Shown here: positions 12,718-21,952 of the stretch, piece after piece
How positions within the stretch are numbered: position 1 is the stretch's first letter
Layout: every line of letters begins with the position of its first letter
From: CAWARU01 sp963784575
GTDB lineage: Bacteria > Pseudomonadota > Gammaproteobacteria > UBA6186 > Azoamicaceae
Length of the DNA: 64,000 bases
NCBI GenBank assembly: GCA_963784575.1
Contig: CAWARU010000001.1
Span: 2,294,001 to 2,358,000 of the forward strand
Direction of reading: 5' to 3'
Notes under the pieces: generated by a model
What the model was told of the DNA's origin: nothing
Seen by the model: only the letters and a program-made list of their open reading frames with translations
Database searches by the model: none
Translations under genes and position numbers: made by a program

Positions 12718-13290
12718 TTATTTGAAATCAAGCCGTAATATACATTTCCAGCTTTCTTTTCTTTTTCAAGCTGAAAACCCTCAGGCAATGTTTCTGCAAT
12801 CAATGAAGTATCAGATTCGAAATAAATGACGCCATCAGGACGAAGCAAGTTTCTGCTCATAATTAATTCAAAACATTTTGGCAGTAATTTTTGAGAATAG
12901 GGAGGATTCTAGGAAGATTATATCAAATGAACTTTCTAGACTCTCTTTCAGATGTGCATGAATTTCCATCCAATGAATACTATCTGTTTGCAAAATTTCG
13001 ATATTATCAGCTAGGAGAATTTCAGCATTGGCTTTTAAAGAAGCAACGACCTTAGTATCTTTTTCTAAGGCGATCACGATACCTGCACCTCTCGATAATG
13101 CTTCAAAACTTAAGGCTCCGCTCCCAGCAAACAAATCTAAACACCTCGCATCAATAATATGAGGCGCAAGCCAGTTGAAAAGGGTTTCTCGGATCCTATC
13201 TGGCGTTGGACGTAGAGTTGCCGTAGAGGGAAAAGTTATTTTCCGGCCTCGCCACTTTCCAGCAATAATTCGGATGTGATTTCTATCCAT
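12718..13290 (-). pseudogene. rsmD: 16S rRNA methyltransferase RsmD, frameshifted in the catalytic motif
   Basis: The intact frame from 13290 encodes RIIAGKWRGRKI, RPTPDRIRETLFNWL and the SAM motif LDLFAGSGALSFEALSRG (residues 51-68), all typical of RsmD, which makes m2G966 in 16S rRNA. It then runs out of frame at the NPPY/DPPF-type motif: IIFLESSLFS is read where IIFLDPPYS is expected, and stops at 12868. Removing one base of the TT at 12907-12908 restores DPPYSQKLLPKCFELIM and a normal end (VYYGLIS) at 12718, for about 190 residues, the usual length. The enzyme as read would lack its catalytic Asp-Pro-Pro-Tyr. This is an error or a recent mutation. It is divergent from the ftsY side, as in E. 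coli. Confidence 0.85.
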
Positions 13291-13519
13291 TCAGTACGCA
13301 GGGTTATTTTTAAAGGATATAAGATATAAAGACTTTAAGTATATCAAATTATCATTTTATATTAGATTATATTAGAAAGAAATGTGTAGCCACACTTAGT
13401 AGAGTAGTTATTCAGATGAAATATTCCTTGTATATTCATAAGACCTGAAACTATTTATCAATAATATTATCAAAAATATTAGTTCTTTACAGTCTTTTTG
13501 ATTAATTGAGGGTAATTTT

Positions 13520-14404
13520 ATGGCATTAAGCAACCATGAATCAGAATTGATAATACGACGAATAGCTATTTTAGATAAGGATCAATTAGAAGCAGAAATT
13601 AAAAAATCCTCGGAAATAGCTGAAAAAGCGGCAACTGATTTTGAAAATGCATCTGATGCAGCAGATGCAGCAGAAAAATCGAGGCTAGAGGATGTTATGT
13701 TGAAAAGAGAGGAAGAGAATAGAATTAAAAAAGCCTTTTTACAGTGGAGAGAAGATCTTTTACTGCATGAAGATAAGTCATTTAAAGATTATCAATCGAA
13801 AGGAGATAGAGCAAAGATCACCATTATCGATCCTAAAACTGATACTGCAAGAAATAGATATTTCCGTTCAATTCAAGAAATTAGCTTTGATATCCCGCAA
13901 GATATCGTGCAAAAACATATTGATTTTATACGTGCAAATGGTGAATTAGTTCAAGATTTCAAAAATGTTCATCATGAATTTAAGTTAAAATCAGAACCCT
14001 TGGACACTTTAAAAAAAGAACTCAGCAAGAAAAAAGTAATGAGGGTGCTCGGCAACATAGCTTTATTCCTCGCAGCGGTAGCTGTTGTGGTTTTGATCGT
14101 TGGTTTTTGGAGCATGTCCTTCGGAGGCGGTGCAATTGTTACCGGAGCAATCATAGGAGGTGTTGCGACGGCTTCCGCAGGCATATTTGCTGGTCTTGGT
14201 AAATACTTTCGATCCAAAGAAGGTAGACCTGTTTTTGGTGAATTGGAACAAGATAAAATCGAGGAGAGTTCACGAAGAGCAATATCCATGGAAGATTCTT
14301 TGAAAGACGTTAAACGAGCATTGCAAGATGTTTCGAACAGAATTCAAAAGGGATTCCGAGATACCAAAACCAGAGCAGAAGATCTCGAACCGAAAAAGAC
14401 GTGA
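13520..14404 (+). CDS. Unknown coiled-coil protein with a hydrophobic hairpin
   Basis: 294 residues, not recognised. Residues 1-75 are charged and alanine-rich, predicted coiled coil (repeated A-D-A-A-E patterns). Residues about 175-229 contain two hydrophobic stretches (NIALFLAAVAVVVLIVGFW and a Gly/Ala-rich IVTGAIIGGVATASAGIFAGLG) separated by a short SFGGG turn. The last 60 residues are charged helix. This layout is frequent in membrane-inserting effectors of intracellular bacteria, which is inference only. It overlaps the next gene by four bases (gtga), so the two are probably co-translated. It is inserted between rsmD and ftsY, neighbours in many gammaproteobacteria. Confidence 0.7.
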   Translation: MALSNHESELIIRRIAILDKDQLEAEIKKSSEIAEKAATDFENASDAADAAEKSRLEDVMLKREEENRIKKAFLQWREDLLLHEDKSFKDYQSKGDRAKITIIDPKTDTARNRYFRSIQEISFDIPQDIVQKHIDFIRANGELVQDFKNVHHEFKLKSEPLDTLKKELSKKKVMRVLGNIALFLAAVAVVVLIVGFWSMSFGGGAIVTGAIIGGVATASAGIFAGLGKYFRSKEGRPVFGELEQDKIEESSRRAISMEDSLKDVKRALQDVSNRIQKGFRDTKTRAEDLEPKKT

Positions 14405-14994
14405 GTGAACAAGATACTTTACATGAACTGGAAGAACAATTTAAAAGCACAGGAGGTAAAGTTAGAGATTCTGAAGAACAAGAAGGTTATAAAGCTAAAG
14501 TGATGCGTCCCAGTGTAGATGGGACAGAGAAATTAAAGCAAAAAGAAGTTCTATCACAGAAATTGACATGTGTTGAACAAATACCTCATCAAAGTCGAAT
14601 CAAAAAATTGGAAAAAGAAATAGAAAAGTTAGGGTTAGATTGCAAAGTTAAAAATAGTGATGGTTATGTTGTTCTGTCAGGAAGTCAAGCAGTTGAAGGC
14701 GCAAAAATCCTTTGTAAATTGAGTGAAAATAAAAAAGAGGCATCTTCCTTGAGCTTTAATCTTGAAGTGAAAAAATTTGAAGGCAAGGGTTCTATTCACA
14801 GTCCTTTAATTAATGCTTTAAAAGAAGGTATAGATATAAAATCCTATACCTACCCGCATCTTGAAGCAGATGGAACAACGAAATTAATAAAAATGAAAGA
14901 GGCACCTTTGGCAGGCATGCGTAAAGTCCATAGCAAAAAAAGTAGTACTGAAGAGGATACGACTGAAACCAGAGAACATCGAAAACTAGATTGA
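14401..14994 (+). CDS. Unknown Lys/Glu-rich protein
   Basis: 197 residues from a GTG start that overlaps the previous stop in gtga, indicating translational coupling. The sequence is highly charged and soluble: the first half is likely coiled coil (KKLEKEIEKLG), the middle has IHSPLINALKEGIDIKSY, and the last 30 residues are Lys/Ser/Thr/Glu-rich. No known domain is recognised. With its partner it forms a two-gene operon of lineage-specific genes; a secreted effector pair is possible but not shown. Confidence 0.6.
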   Translation: MSEQDTLHELEEQFKSTGGKVRDSEEQEGYKAKVMRPSVDGTEKLKQKEVLSQKLTCVEQIPHQSRIKKLEKEIEKLGLDCKVKNSDGYVVLSGSQAVEGAKILCKLSENKKEASSLSFNLEVKKFEGKGSIHSPLINALKEGIDIKSYTYPHLEADGTTKLIKMKEAPLAGMRKVHSKKSSTEEDTTETREHRKLD

Positions 14995-15244
14995 GTGAGA
15001 ATAAAATTAGATTGACTAAGAACCGGAGGGAGAGCGTCCCCCGAGATTAGCTATATAACACAATAACATGTTCCTGGTGCAATATAATAAAAATTTAAGT
15101 TTTGGAATTATAACTTATATCTTTTCTAAATAAAAAAATTATAATTTCATTTTAAATGCATACAAAGAATAATGCTTTTAATATAGTTTTGTTGTGCCGG
15201 ATAAATTCTTTTGGAAAGCCATTCGCCAAAAATGAGGACCATAC

Positions 15245-16282
15245 ATGTTAGATTTTTTTAAACGGAAAAAAAATACCCCGCCTCCTACTGATAATACAGG
15301 TGATACGGCCTCTTTAAATACCGGTTCAAGTACGGGCTCCTCAGATAAAAAAGAGTCAGAAGGATTTTTTGCCCGCCTAAAGCATGGGCTACTGAAAACT
15401 CGACATCGCTTGGGTGATAGTCTTTCGGATCTTCTACTAGGCAAAAAAACCATCGATGCTGAACTCTTAAGTGAGATTGAAGATACTTTGTTATCAGCAG
15501 ATGTTGGTGTGCAAGCCACGAAACGCATCATTCAGCAATTGACAGAGAGACTGAAGCGGCATGAATTAAAGGATGGCGAGGCATTGCAACAGGCTCTCAC
15601 ACAGTATTTGACTGAAATACTGACCCCCTGCCAAGCACCTTTGGTTTTACCTCAAAACAAAAAGCCTTATGTCATTCTTGTGGTCGGAATCAATGGTAGC
15701 GGCAAGACTACCACCATCGGAAAATTGGCCAAACGTCTGCAAGGTGAAGGTAAATCCATTTTGCTTGCCGCAGGAGACACTTTTCGCGCTGCAGCCATTG
15801 AGCAGTTGAAGGTTTGGGGCGAACGAAACGATGTGCCTATCATCGCACAGCACAGTGGCGCTGACAGTGCATCAGTCATCTTTGATGCTTTCCAGGCTGC
15901 CATATCCCGCAATGTTGATGTGCTCATTGCAGACACTGCAGGCAGATTGCATACCCAGAGTCATCTGATGGAGGAATTAAAGAAAGTGGTAAGAGTTCTT
16001 TCTAAGCTTGATGCCACAGCTCCTCATGAAGTCATGCTGATTCTCGATGCCGGCATTGGGCAGAATGCACTGATTCAGGCAAAAGAATTCCACAAAGCAG
16101 TCGCGGTGACAGGCCTCACCCTCACAAAACTAGATGGCACGGCAAAAGGCGGCATCATATTCAATATTGCTGAGACCTTGAAATTACCCATTCGATTTAT
16201 CGGAATTGGTGAAAAAATTGATGACTTACGTCCTTTTGATGCCGCGGAATTTGTGGAAGCATTGTTTTCGGAACAAGAATGA
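15245..16282 (+). CDS. ftsY: Signal recognition particle receptor FtsY
   Basis: 345 residues. An N-terminal charged A region (about 45 residues, with PPPTDNTGDT and SSTGSSDKKESEG) precedes the NG domain. GTPase motifs: G1 GINGSGKTTTIGKLA near 149, DTAGR at 230-234 and TKLDGTAKGG near 295; LLAAGDTFRAAA is also present. FtsY receives SRP-ribosome complexes at the inner membrane for co-translational insertion. A gagga sequence lies 7 bases before the ATG. It overlaps rsmJ by four bases (ATGA). Confidence 0.97.
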   Translation: MLDFFKRKKNTPPPTDNTGDTASLNTGSSTGSSDKKESEGFFARLKHGLLKTRHRLGDSLSDLLLGKKTIDAELLSEIEDTLLSADVGVQATKRIIQQLTERLKRHELKDGEALQQALTQYLTEILTPCQAPLVLPQNKKPYVILVVGINGSGKTTTIGKLAKRLQGEGKSILLAAGDTFRAAAIEQLKVWGERNDVPIIAQHSGADSASVIFDAFQAAISRNVDVLIADTAGRLHTQSHLMEELKKVVRVLSKLDATAPHEVMLILDAGIGQNALIQAKEFHKAVAVTGLTLTKLDGTAKGGIIFNIAETLKLPIRFIGIGEKIDDLRPFDAAEFVEALFSEQE

Positions 16283-17076
16283 TTGCTGTTTCTTGGCAAA
16301 CAGAACATTCAAAATCCTGTGAGACTCGAGCACAGAAATTATCAGAGGAACTTTCCTTACCCATCTTGCCTCCAAGCCAATTGCCAAAAAAAAGCCACGA
16401 TTTGGCAGAAAACATTTCCACTTCCTACGAGTATATTCTCCTTGTCACAGAAGAACGCTTGGAATTACGAGCGTTCTCACCAGATTTTAAAACCAAAATT
16501 TTTGCTGAATTCCTAAAAGGACCACTCGGGTATCGAAGGCTTCGAGGCGGCGGTTCCAATCAGATGATAGCGAGGGCTGTGGGACTCAAAAAACATCCAG
16601 GACTTACTGTCCTAGACGCGACGGCGGGTCTAGGACAGGATGCCTTTATACTGGCTTGCTTAGGATGCAAGGTAACGCTCATTGAGAGATCCCCCATCAT
16701 TGCTGCTTTGTTGTTGGATGGCTTAGAACGTGCAAGCCAGAACCCGGAAGTGGGAGCTATTGTGCGCGAGCGGATGCAGGTCCAAATTGGAGATTCACGC
16801 GAAATTTTGTCAGATATTACTCCTGACGTAGTCTATCTAGATCCCATGTTTCCAAGCAGCGGCAAAAGCAGCCTCGCCAGGATAGAAATGCGCATCCTGC
16901 GTGCTATCGTTGGCGCGGACCTGGATGCCCCACTCTTACTAGAAGCAGCCTTGCAGACAGCACGACGCCGTGTGGTGGTGAAGAGGCCGGCCAAGGCAGA
17001 AAACCTGGGAAAAAAAGCGCCAAATTTTGTTGTGGAAGGCACCAGAAATCGTTATGATGTGTATCTTGTGAAATGA
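16279..17076 (+). CDS. rsmJ: 16S rRNA m2G1516 methyltransferase RsmJ
   Basis: 265 residues. The SAM-binding motif VLDATAGLGQDAFILA (near 113), LIERSPIIAALLLDGL, and the catalytic-type LDPMFP near 187 followed by RIEMRILRAIVG match RsmJ (YhiQ). It methylates G1516 of 16S rRNA. Its start overlaps the ftsY stop, so the genes are coupled. Confidence 0.93.
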   Translation: MIAVSWQTEHSKSCETRAQKLSEELSLPILPPSQLPKKSHDLAENISTSYEYILLVTEERLELRAFSPDFKTKIFAEFLKGPLGYRRLRGGGSNQMIARAVGLKKHPGLTVLDATAGLGQDAFILACLGCKVTLIERSPIIAALLLDGLERASQNPEVGAIVRERMQVQIGDSREILSDITPDVVYLDPMFPSSGKSSLARIEMRILRAIVGADLDAPLLLEAALQTARRRVVVKRPAKAENLGKKAPNFVVEGTRNRYDVYLVK

Positions 17077-17192
17077 GTCTGGCTTCTCATTTTGAGGATT
17101 TTAGGGTACTTTGGATCTTAGCCATAAAATAGATCTATACTCAGGACTATGGCCTTTACTCAAATAGTATTCTAGGGGTTACATTAGAATTC

Positions 17193-18575
17193 ATGAATAA
17201 TTCTGGTCGTCTCACTCGTCACCCTGAAGGCAGTGTCAAGGAACTTTGGGCAATTTCTTTCCCACTGATTCTCTCGATGCTGTCCATCAATGTCATGACT
17301 TTCGTCGACAGGCTGATATTGGCGAAATATGATACTTCAGCCATGAATGCAGCAGTTGTAGCGGGTCTTGTTTTCAGTATATTTCAATATGGAGCGATGG
17401 GCATCGCTTCTGTTTCCGAAGTCTTTGTTGGACAATTTAATGGGGCCCAGAAGCTGCAGCGGATCGGTGAGCCGGTTTGGCAGATGATATGGTTTTCCCT
17501 AATGACAGCCTTCTTATTCCTGCCGCTTGGGATCTGGGCAGGAAAATTTTTAATCCCCAATCCTGAGTATTATGATCAGGGCGTGCCGTTTTTTAAGTGG
17601 CTCATGATTTTTGGACCCTCTTTCCCGTTGGTTGCAGCACTGTCCTCCTTTTTTGTAGGTCGAGGACGTGTAAAACTCGTGATGATCACCACTATCCTAA
17701 GTAACGTCTTAAATATTTCTCTAGACTTCTTATTGATTTTTGGGGTAGAGCACCTCATTCCTCCGCTTGGTGCCTCAGGTGCTGCGATTGCAACCGGGCT
17801 TTCGCAAGCTCTTCAAGCTGTTCTTTTGCTTGCAGTATTTTTGCGACGACGTCATCGCGAGAAACATGGGACTGGCGAATGGCTCTTTAAACCGCGGTTT
17901 TTTTGGCAAGTGCTGAAAATTGGTCTTCCGACAGCGATGTCTAGCATCATCGAACTTTCAGCTTGGAGTGTTTTGGCTCAGCTCTTAGCATCGGTGAGTG
18001 TTGCACACATTACTATTTATTCCATTGGGGACAGTTTTTTTGTGTTGTTTACTTTTGGATTTTGGGGTCTTCAGAAAGGGATCACCACCGTTGTGTCAAA
18101 TTATATTGGAGCAGATCGTGAGAATTTGATAAGCAGCTGTCTTTTGTCTGGCATCAAAATCGTTTTTGGCATTATGTTGATTTTTACCATTCCCCTATTT
18201 TTCTTCCCCGAAGTTCTCGTTAAATTATTTTTAAATGGGGACACAAACCCAGCAACAAATGCTGAAGTCATGAGTTATGCAACAAATGCCATGCGTTGGC
18301 TTTGGGTCTATTTTATACTGGATGCCATTTCCTGGTTGGTGTGCGGTGTATTGACCGCTGCGGGAGACACAAAATTTGTTATGATAATGAATAGCATCAG
18401 CGCTTGGCTTTTCTCTATCGTGCCCACCTATATAGTCATTGGACACTTAGGAGGTTCGCCCGTAACAACTTGGATGCTCTGTGGACTTTACGGTTTGTTA
18501 AATACCTTTAGCTTCTTTCTACGGTATCGTAGTAAGCGTTGGAGTAAAGAACAGCCCTTGCATGCGATGACATAA
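17193..18575 (+). CDS. MATE-family multidrug efflux transporter
   Basis: 460 residues with about 12 hydrophobic segments in two related halves. The N-terminal KELWAISFPLILSMLSINVMTFVDRLIL and the segment LKIGLPTAMSSIIELSAWSVLAQLL are typical MATE features (the G-x-P-x at the start of each half). Family members export cationic drugs in exchange for Na+ or H+. The C-terminus is short and basic. Substrate not predictable. Confidence 0.9.
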   Translation: MNNSGRLTRHPEGSVKELWAISFPLILSMLSINVMTFVDRLILAKYDTSAMNAAVVAGLVFSIFQYGAMGIASVSEVFVGQFNGAQKLQRIGEPVWQMIWFSLMTAFLFLPLGIWAGKFLIPNPEYYDQGVPFFKWLMIFGPSFPLVAALSSFFVGRGRVKLVMITTILSNVLNISLDFLLIFGVEHLIPPLGASGAAIATGLSQALQAVLLLAVFLRRRHREKHGTGEWLFKPRFFWQVLKIGLPTAMSSIIELSAWSVLAQLLASVSVAHITIYSIGDSFFVLFTFGFWGLQKGITTVVSNYIGADRENLISSCLLSGIKIVFGIMLIFTIPLFFFPEVLVKLFLNGDTNPATNAEVMSYATNAMRWLWVYFILDAISWLVCGVLTAAGDTKFVMIMNSISAWLFSIVPTYIVIGHLGGSPVTTWMLCGLYGLLNTFSFFLRYRSKRWSKEQPLHAMT

Positions 18576-18621
18576 ACATATAAAGATAATAGGTTCATAA
18601 TAGGTTGATGAGAGCGTGTAT

Positions 18622-19281
18622 ATGACAGAATTTTTCACTTTAACATTCATTGGACTGCTCATGATTATAAGTCCTGGTCCTGATTTTGCTATTGTTACCA
18701 AAAATAGTATTGGTAATGGTCGCATGGCAGGAGTTGGTTCAGCAATTGGCATTGGGTTAGCAAATGCCTGTCATGTGGGTTTGAATCTATTAGGCATAGG
18801 CCTGATTATTGCAAAATCTGCTCTGCTCTTCACCATCATGAAAGTATTAGGCGCAGTCTATCTTATTTATATCGGATACAGAGGCCTTCGTGCTAAACCG
18901 ACAAAATTGAGTGAATTAAGTAATACATCAAATTTTGTGTCCAGTGAGGAGTTAAATGAGGAATCAAAAAAAAATTCTCACGGCTTAAAAGGGTTTTACA
19001 GTGGTTATATCACGAGTTTATTAAATCCGAAAGCTTGTCTCTTTTTCCTAAGCTTTTTTTCCGTACTCATCGCTCCAGGCACCCCATTTATCTTACAAAT
19101 TTTTTATGGTGCTTGGCTAAGCTTTTTAGCGCTCTCTTGGTTTACTCTGGTTGCAATTTTTTTCACGAACCCTCTTATTGGCGATAAACTCAAAGAATGC
19201 AAACATTGGATAGAACGCTTTGCAGGCGGTGCTTTAGTCATTCTTGGAATAAGATTGCTTGGAGCGAAAGCAGCAATCTAA
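18622..19281 (+). CDS. LysE/RhtB-family amino acid exporter
   Basis: 219 residues from ATG 18622, chosen because AGAG lies about 7 bases upstream; a GTG at 18616 adds two residues. The N-terminus contains the family signature ISPGPDFAIVTKNSI, followed by GIGLANACHVGLNLLGIG and VLGAVYLIYIGYRGLR. The second half has FYSGYITSLLNPKACLFFLSFFSVL. There are six predicted membrane segments. A Ser/Glu/Asn-rich loop of about 35 residues (near 95-130) is longer than usual. It likely exports a neutral amino acid such as homoserine or threonine. Confidence 0.92.
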   Translation: MTEFFTLTFIGLLMIISPGPDFAIVTKNSIGNGRMAGVGSAIGIGLANACHVGLNLLGIGLIIAKSALLFTIMKVLGAVYLIYIGYRGLRAKPTKLSELSNTSNFVSSEELNEESKKNSHGLKGFYSGYITSLLNPKACLFFLSFFSVLIAPGTPFILQIFYGAWLSFLALSWFTLVAIFFTNPLIGDKLKECKHWIERFAGGALVILGIRLLGAKAAI

Positions 19282-19305
19282 ATCTTGATTTTTATTGGAA
19301 ATTGA

Positions 19306-20559
19306 ATGGAAATCTACTTAGTAGGCGGCGCGGTCCGCGATAAACTTCTTGGCATCCCGCATCGGGGAGAAAATGATTGGGTTGTGGTTGGCAGCACCGA
19401 ATCTGAAGTGCGTTCCAAAGGTTTCAAGAAAGTAGGCAAAGATTTCCCCGTTTTCCTGCATCCCGAAACACACGAAGAATATGCTCTCGCAAGAACTGAG
19501 CGAAAAAAAGCCAAGGGATATTACGGCTTTGAATGCCATGCGAGTCCTGATGTCACTCTCGAACAAGATCTCTCTAGACGAGACCTCACCATTAATGCCA
19601 TAGCAGAAAAAGATGGGCAAATCTTTGATCCTTTTAATGGCCAGCAAGATATTAAAGATAGAATTCTTCGGCACGTTTCACCTGCCTTTAGCGAAGATCC
19701 TGTTCGCATCCTGCGATTGGCGCGTTTTGCGAGTCGATTTGTGCCGATGGGATTTCGAATTGCTGATGAAACCATGGATCTCATGCGTACCATGGTGGAA
19801 TCAGGAGAAGTAGATGCTTTGGTCCCAGAACGCGTTTGGCAGGAGATGGAGCGAGCACTTAAGGAAGAAGTTCCCAGCCTGTTTTTTATGGTGTTGCATG
19901 CCTGCGGTGCATTACAAAAATTATGGCCATCACTCGATAAATTATGGGGTATCCCGCAACCTGAAAAATATCATCCCGAAATTGATACCGGTGTCCACAC
20001 CATGATGACAGTGAATATTGCTGCGATTTTATCAGATGATGCACAAGTACGTTTTGCAGCTTTATGCCATGATTTGGGTAAAGGAGAAACACCTCCGAAT
20101 GAGTGGCCGAGTCACAGAGGCCATGAAGAAAAAGGTGTACCTTTGATTGAAGAATTCTGCGACAAATTCCGATTGCCAAAGGAATATCGAGATCTAGCCG
20201 TTTTAGTGAGTCGTTTTCATTTGCATTGTCATAAGGTCGATGAATTAAGACCTGCGACGCTGCTCAAAGTCTTGGAGCGATTAGATGCTTTTAGAAGACA
20301 GAAACGCTTCGAAAAATTTTTGCTGTCTTGCGAAGCGGATGCGAGAGGCCGTACTGGGCTTGAAGCGAAACCTTATCCTCAAGCAGACAAAATGCGACAA
20401 GCTTTTCTCGCTGCAAAAGAAGTGTCAATCAAAGAATTTATGGAAGATGGCTTGGAAGGCGAATTATTAAAGCAAAAACTTCATCAGGTCCGGGCGAAAG
20501 CTATTGCGAGAGCTTTTAAACAAGAGGATTCAGAGAGTGATGCAGATCCAGACGTCTAA
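19306..20559 (+). CDS. cca: CCA tRNA nucleotidyltransferase with HD domain
   Basis: 417 residues, close to E. coli Cca. The class II nucleotidyltransferase head begins YLVGGAVRDKLLG with NDWVVVG; RRDLTINAIA and a DPVRILRLARFASRF segment follow. The HD phosphohydrolase domain has FAALCHDLGKGETP near 255 and HRGHEEKG. It adds or repairs the 3' CCA of tRNAs; the HD part has phosphodiesterase/phosphatase activity in E. coli. In E. coli, too, cca lies close to plsY and tsaD. Confidence 0.96.
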   Translation: MEIYLVGGAVRDKLLGIPHRGENDWVVVGSTESEVRSKGFKKVGKDFPVFLHPETHEEYALARTERKKAKGYYGFECHASPDVTLEQDLSRRDLTINAIAEKDGQIFDPFNGQQDIKDRILRHVSPAFSEDPVRILRLARFASRFVPMGFRIADETMDLMRTMVESGEVDALVPERVWQEMERALKEEVPSLFFMVLHACGALQKLWPSLDKLWGIPQPEKYHPEIDTGVHTMMTVNIAAILSDDAQVRFAALCHDLGKGETPPNEWPSHRGHEEKGVPLIEEFCDKFRLPKEYRDLAVLVSRFHLHCHKVDELRPATLLKVLERLDAFRRQKRFEKFLLSCEADARGRTGLEAKPYPQADKMRQAFLAAKEVSIKEFMEDGLEGELLKQKLHQVRAKAIARAFKQEDSESDADPDV

Positions 20560-20584
20560 TCAACAATTCCAATTCCAATTGCAA

Positions 20585-21952
20585 TTATAATCTATTTCTC
20601 AAATCATTTCTAAAACCAATTAATTCCTTGTCATAATTTTTACTGAGTGCGATCACTTTGAATAATTCACCCATTTCGGCTGGAGATGTCAAAATATTAA
20701 TCGCTTGATTTTGAGTTATGTTCTTCATCTGGATTGAATGCTGAGTCAAATTTTCAGATTTATTATTTTTAGAATCCTCAAGGTATCTTTGTCGCTCCAA
20801 TAAATGGATAAGTCCTGCATCAATTAAAAAATTTGCTTGCGTTGTATATCCCGAAATCTCCAAATTTGCAGCCTGTGCCGCCAACGCTACTGCTGTGAAA
20901 TCAACATGGGCTGTGATATCTTGTAAACCAGGATAGTAGAAAGGATCGTGATGCGCCCTATGCTGATAATGGCACATTAGCGTTCCCATAGTGCGATCCG
21001 GATGATAATATTCCTGCCTAGGAAATCCATAATCGATGAGAAGAACGACACCAGAATTTAAAATACTTGCCATATTTTCTATATTTTTCTCTAAATTAAA
21101 GTTGATTTCCGATTGATAGTCAATTCCAGAAGATAGTAAATGTTGTATTTCATCATGGGACTGCCAGATTAAACTATGTGTTTCTGGTTCGCGGCATTCA
21201 AGCTCAAATTTTCCATTGCGCATCACAACATAATTAAAATAAAATTTCCCCTCTTTGATTGTAAAAAGTTCTACAGGCAGTGCATCTAAAAATTCATTTG
21301 CTAAAATAATGCCTTGGAAAGATGTTTTGGGGAAAAATCCCTCGTATGCATCAATCCAAATAATTCGCGAGAATATTTCAACTCCATATTCGCCACATTG
21401 GCGCTCTAGTCCTTCTTTTAATTTGAGCTCTTGTCTTTTCTTCAGCGTGGGACTTATCTCAAAAATATAATAATGCCTTGGCAAAGAATTTTGATGATAA
21501 AGGTCGACTAAAATATCCAGGGCCATTTGACCACTGCCAGCACCGATTTCGAGAATATCTCCCTGACATCTGTTATGTTCATCTTTTAAATTTCGGAGCA
21601 CATCCTGACAAAAACTGGCAAGGCATTGCGAAAATAAAGGAGAAATTTCTGGTGCGGTGATAAAATCACCACCGAAGCCAAATTTCGGCATATTTCCACT
21701 GTAATACCCGAGTTCTGGAGCATAGAGTGCTAAAGACATGTATTCAGAAAATGGAATGATCCCCTGATTTCGGGCGATCTCCTGCTGGATGAATTCTCGC
21801 AAGTGATGACTTTTTTCCAAAAGCTTTAAGTCTGGTTCGCAAAGCTTACTTCCATGATATTCGTGACTCAGACGACTTTTCATGGTTTGCGAATCCAATT
21901 GATTAATTTTCCCTCTTGACGAAAACTCTAAAGCATCATTCAATGATGTCAT
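20585..21952 (-). CDS. MidA/NDUFAF7-family SAM-dependent methyltransferase
   Basis: 455 residues. IPFSEYMSLALYAPELGYYS, then FITAPEISPLFSQCLA and the SAM motif DILEIGAGSGQMALDIL near 137, and later VLLIDYGFPRQEYYHPDRTMGTLMCHYQHRAH, are the hallmarks of this family. Its mitochondrial member methylates an arginine of a complex I subunit. The start is doubtful: the ATG at 21952 overlaps the plsY ATG by two bases (catg). The in-frame Met at residue 24 (MKSRLSHEYHG) leaves room for promoters. A late Asn/Lys-rich insertion (EDSKNNKSENLTQH) is present. Confidence 0.9.
   Translation of the reverse strand: MTSLNDALEFSSRGKINQLDSQTMKSRLSHEYHGSKLCEPDLKLLEKSHHLREFIQQEIARNQGIIPFSEYMSLALYAPELGYYSGNMPKFGFGGDFITAPEISPLFSQCLASFCQDVLRNLKDEHNRCQGDILEIGAGSGQMALDILVDLYHQNSLPRHYYIFEISPTLKKRQELKLKEGLERQCGEYGVEIFSRIIWIDAYEGFFPKTSFQGIILANEFLDALPVELFTIKEGKFYFNYVVMRNGKFELECREPETHSLIWQSHDEIQHLLSSGIDYQSEINFNLEKNIENMASILNSGVVLLIDYGFPRQEYYHPDRTMGTLMCHYQHRAHHDPFYYPGLQDITAHVDFTAVALAAQAANLEISGYTTQANFLIDAGLIHLLERQRYLEDSKNNKSENLTQHSIQMKNITQNQAINILTSPAEMGELFKVIALSKNYDKELIGFRNDLRNRL

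Noticed and set aside
12550..12738. 62-residue ORF at the end of comF
   Set aside because: Translates the REP-like inverted repeat and the end of rsmD in the wrong strand; not a gene.
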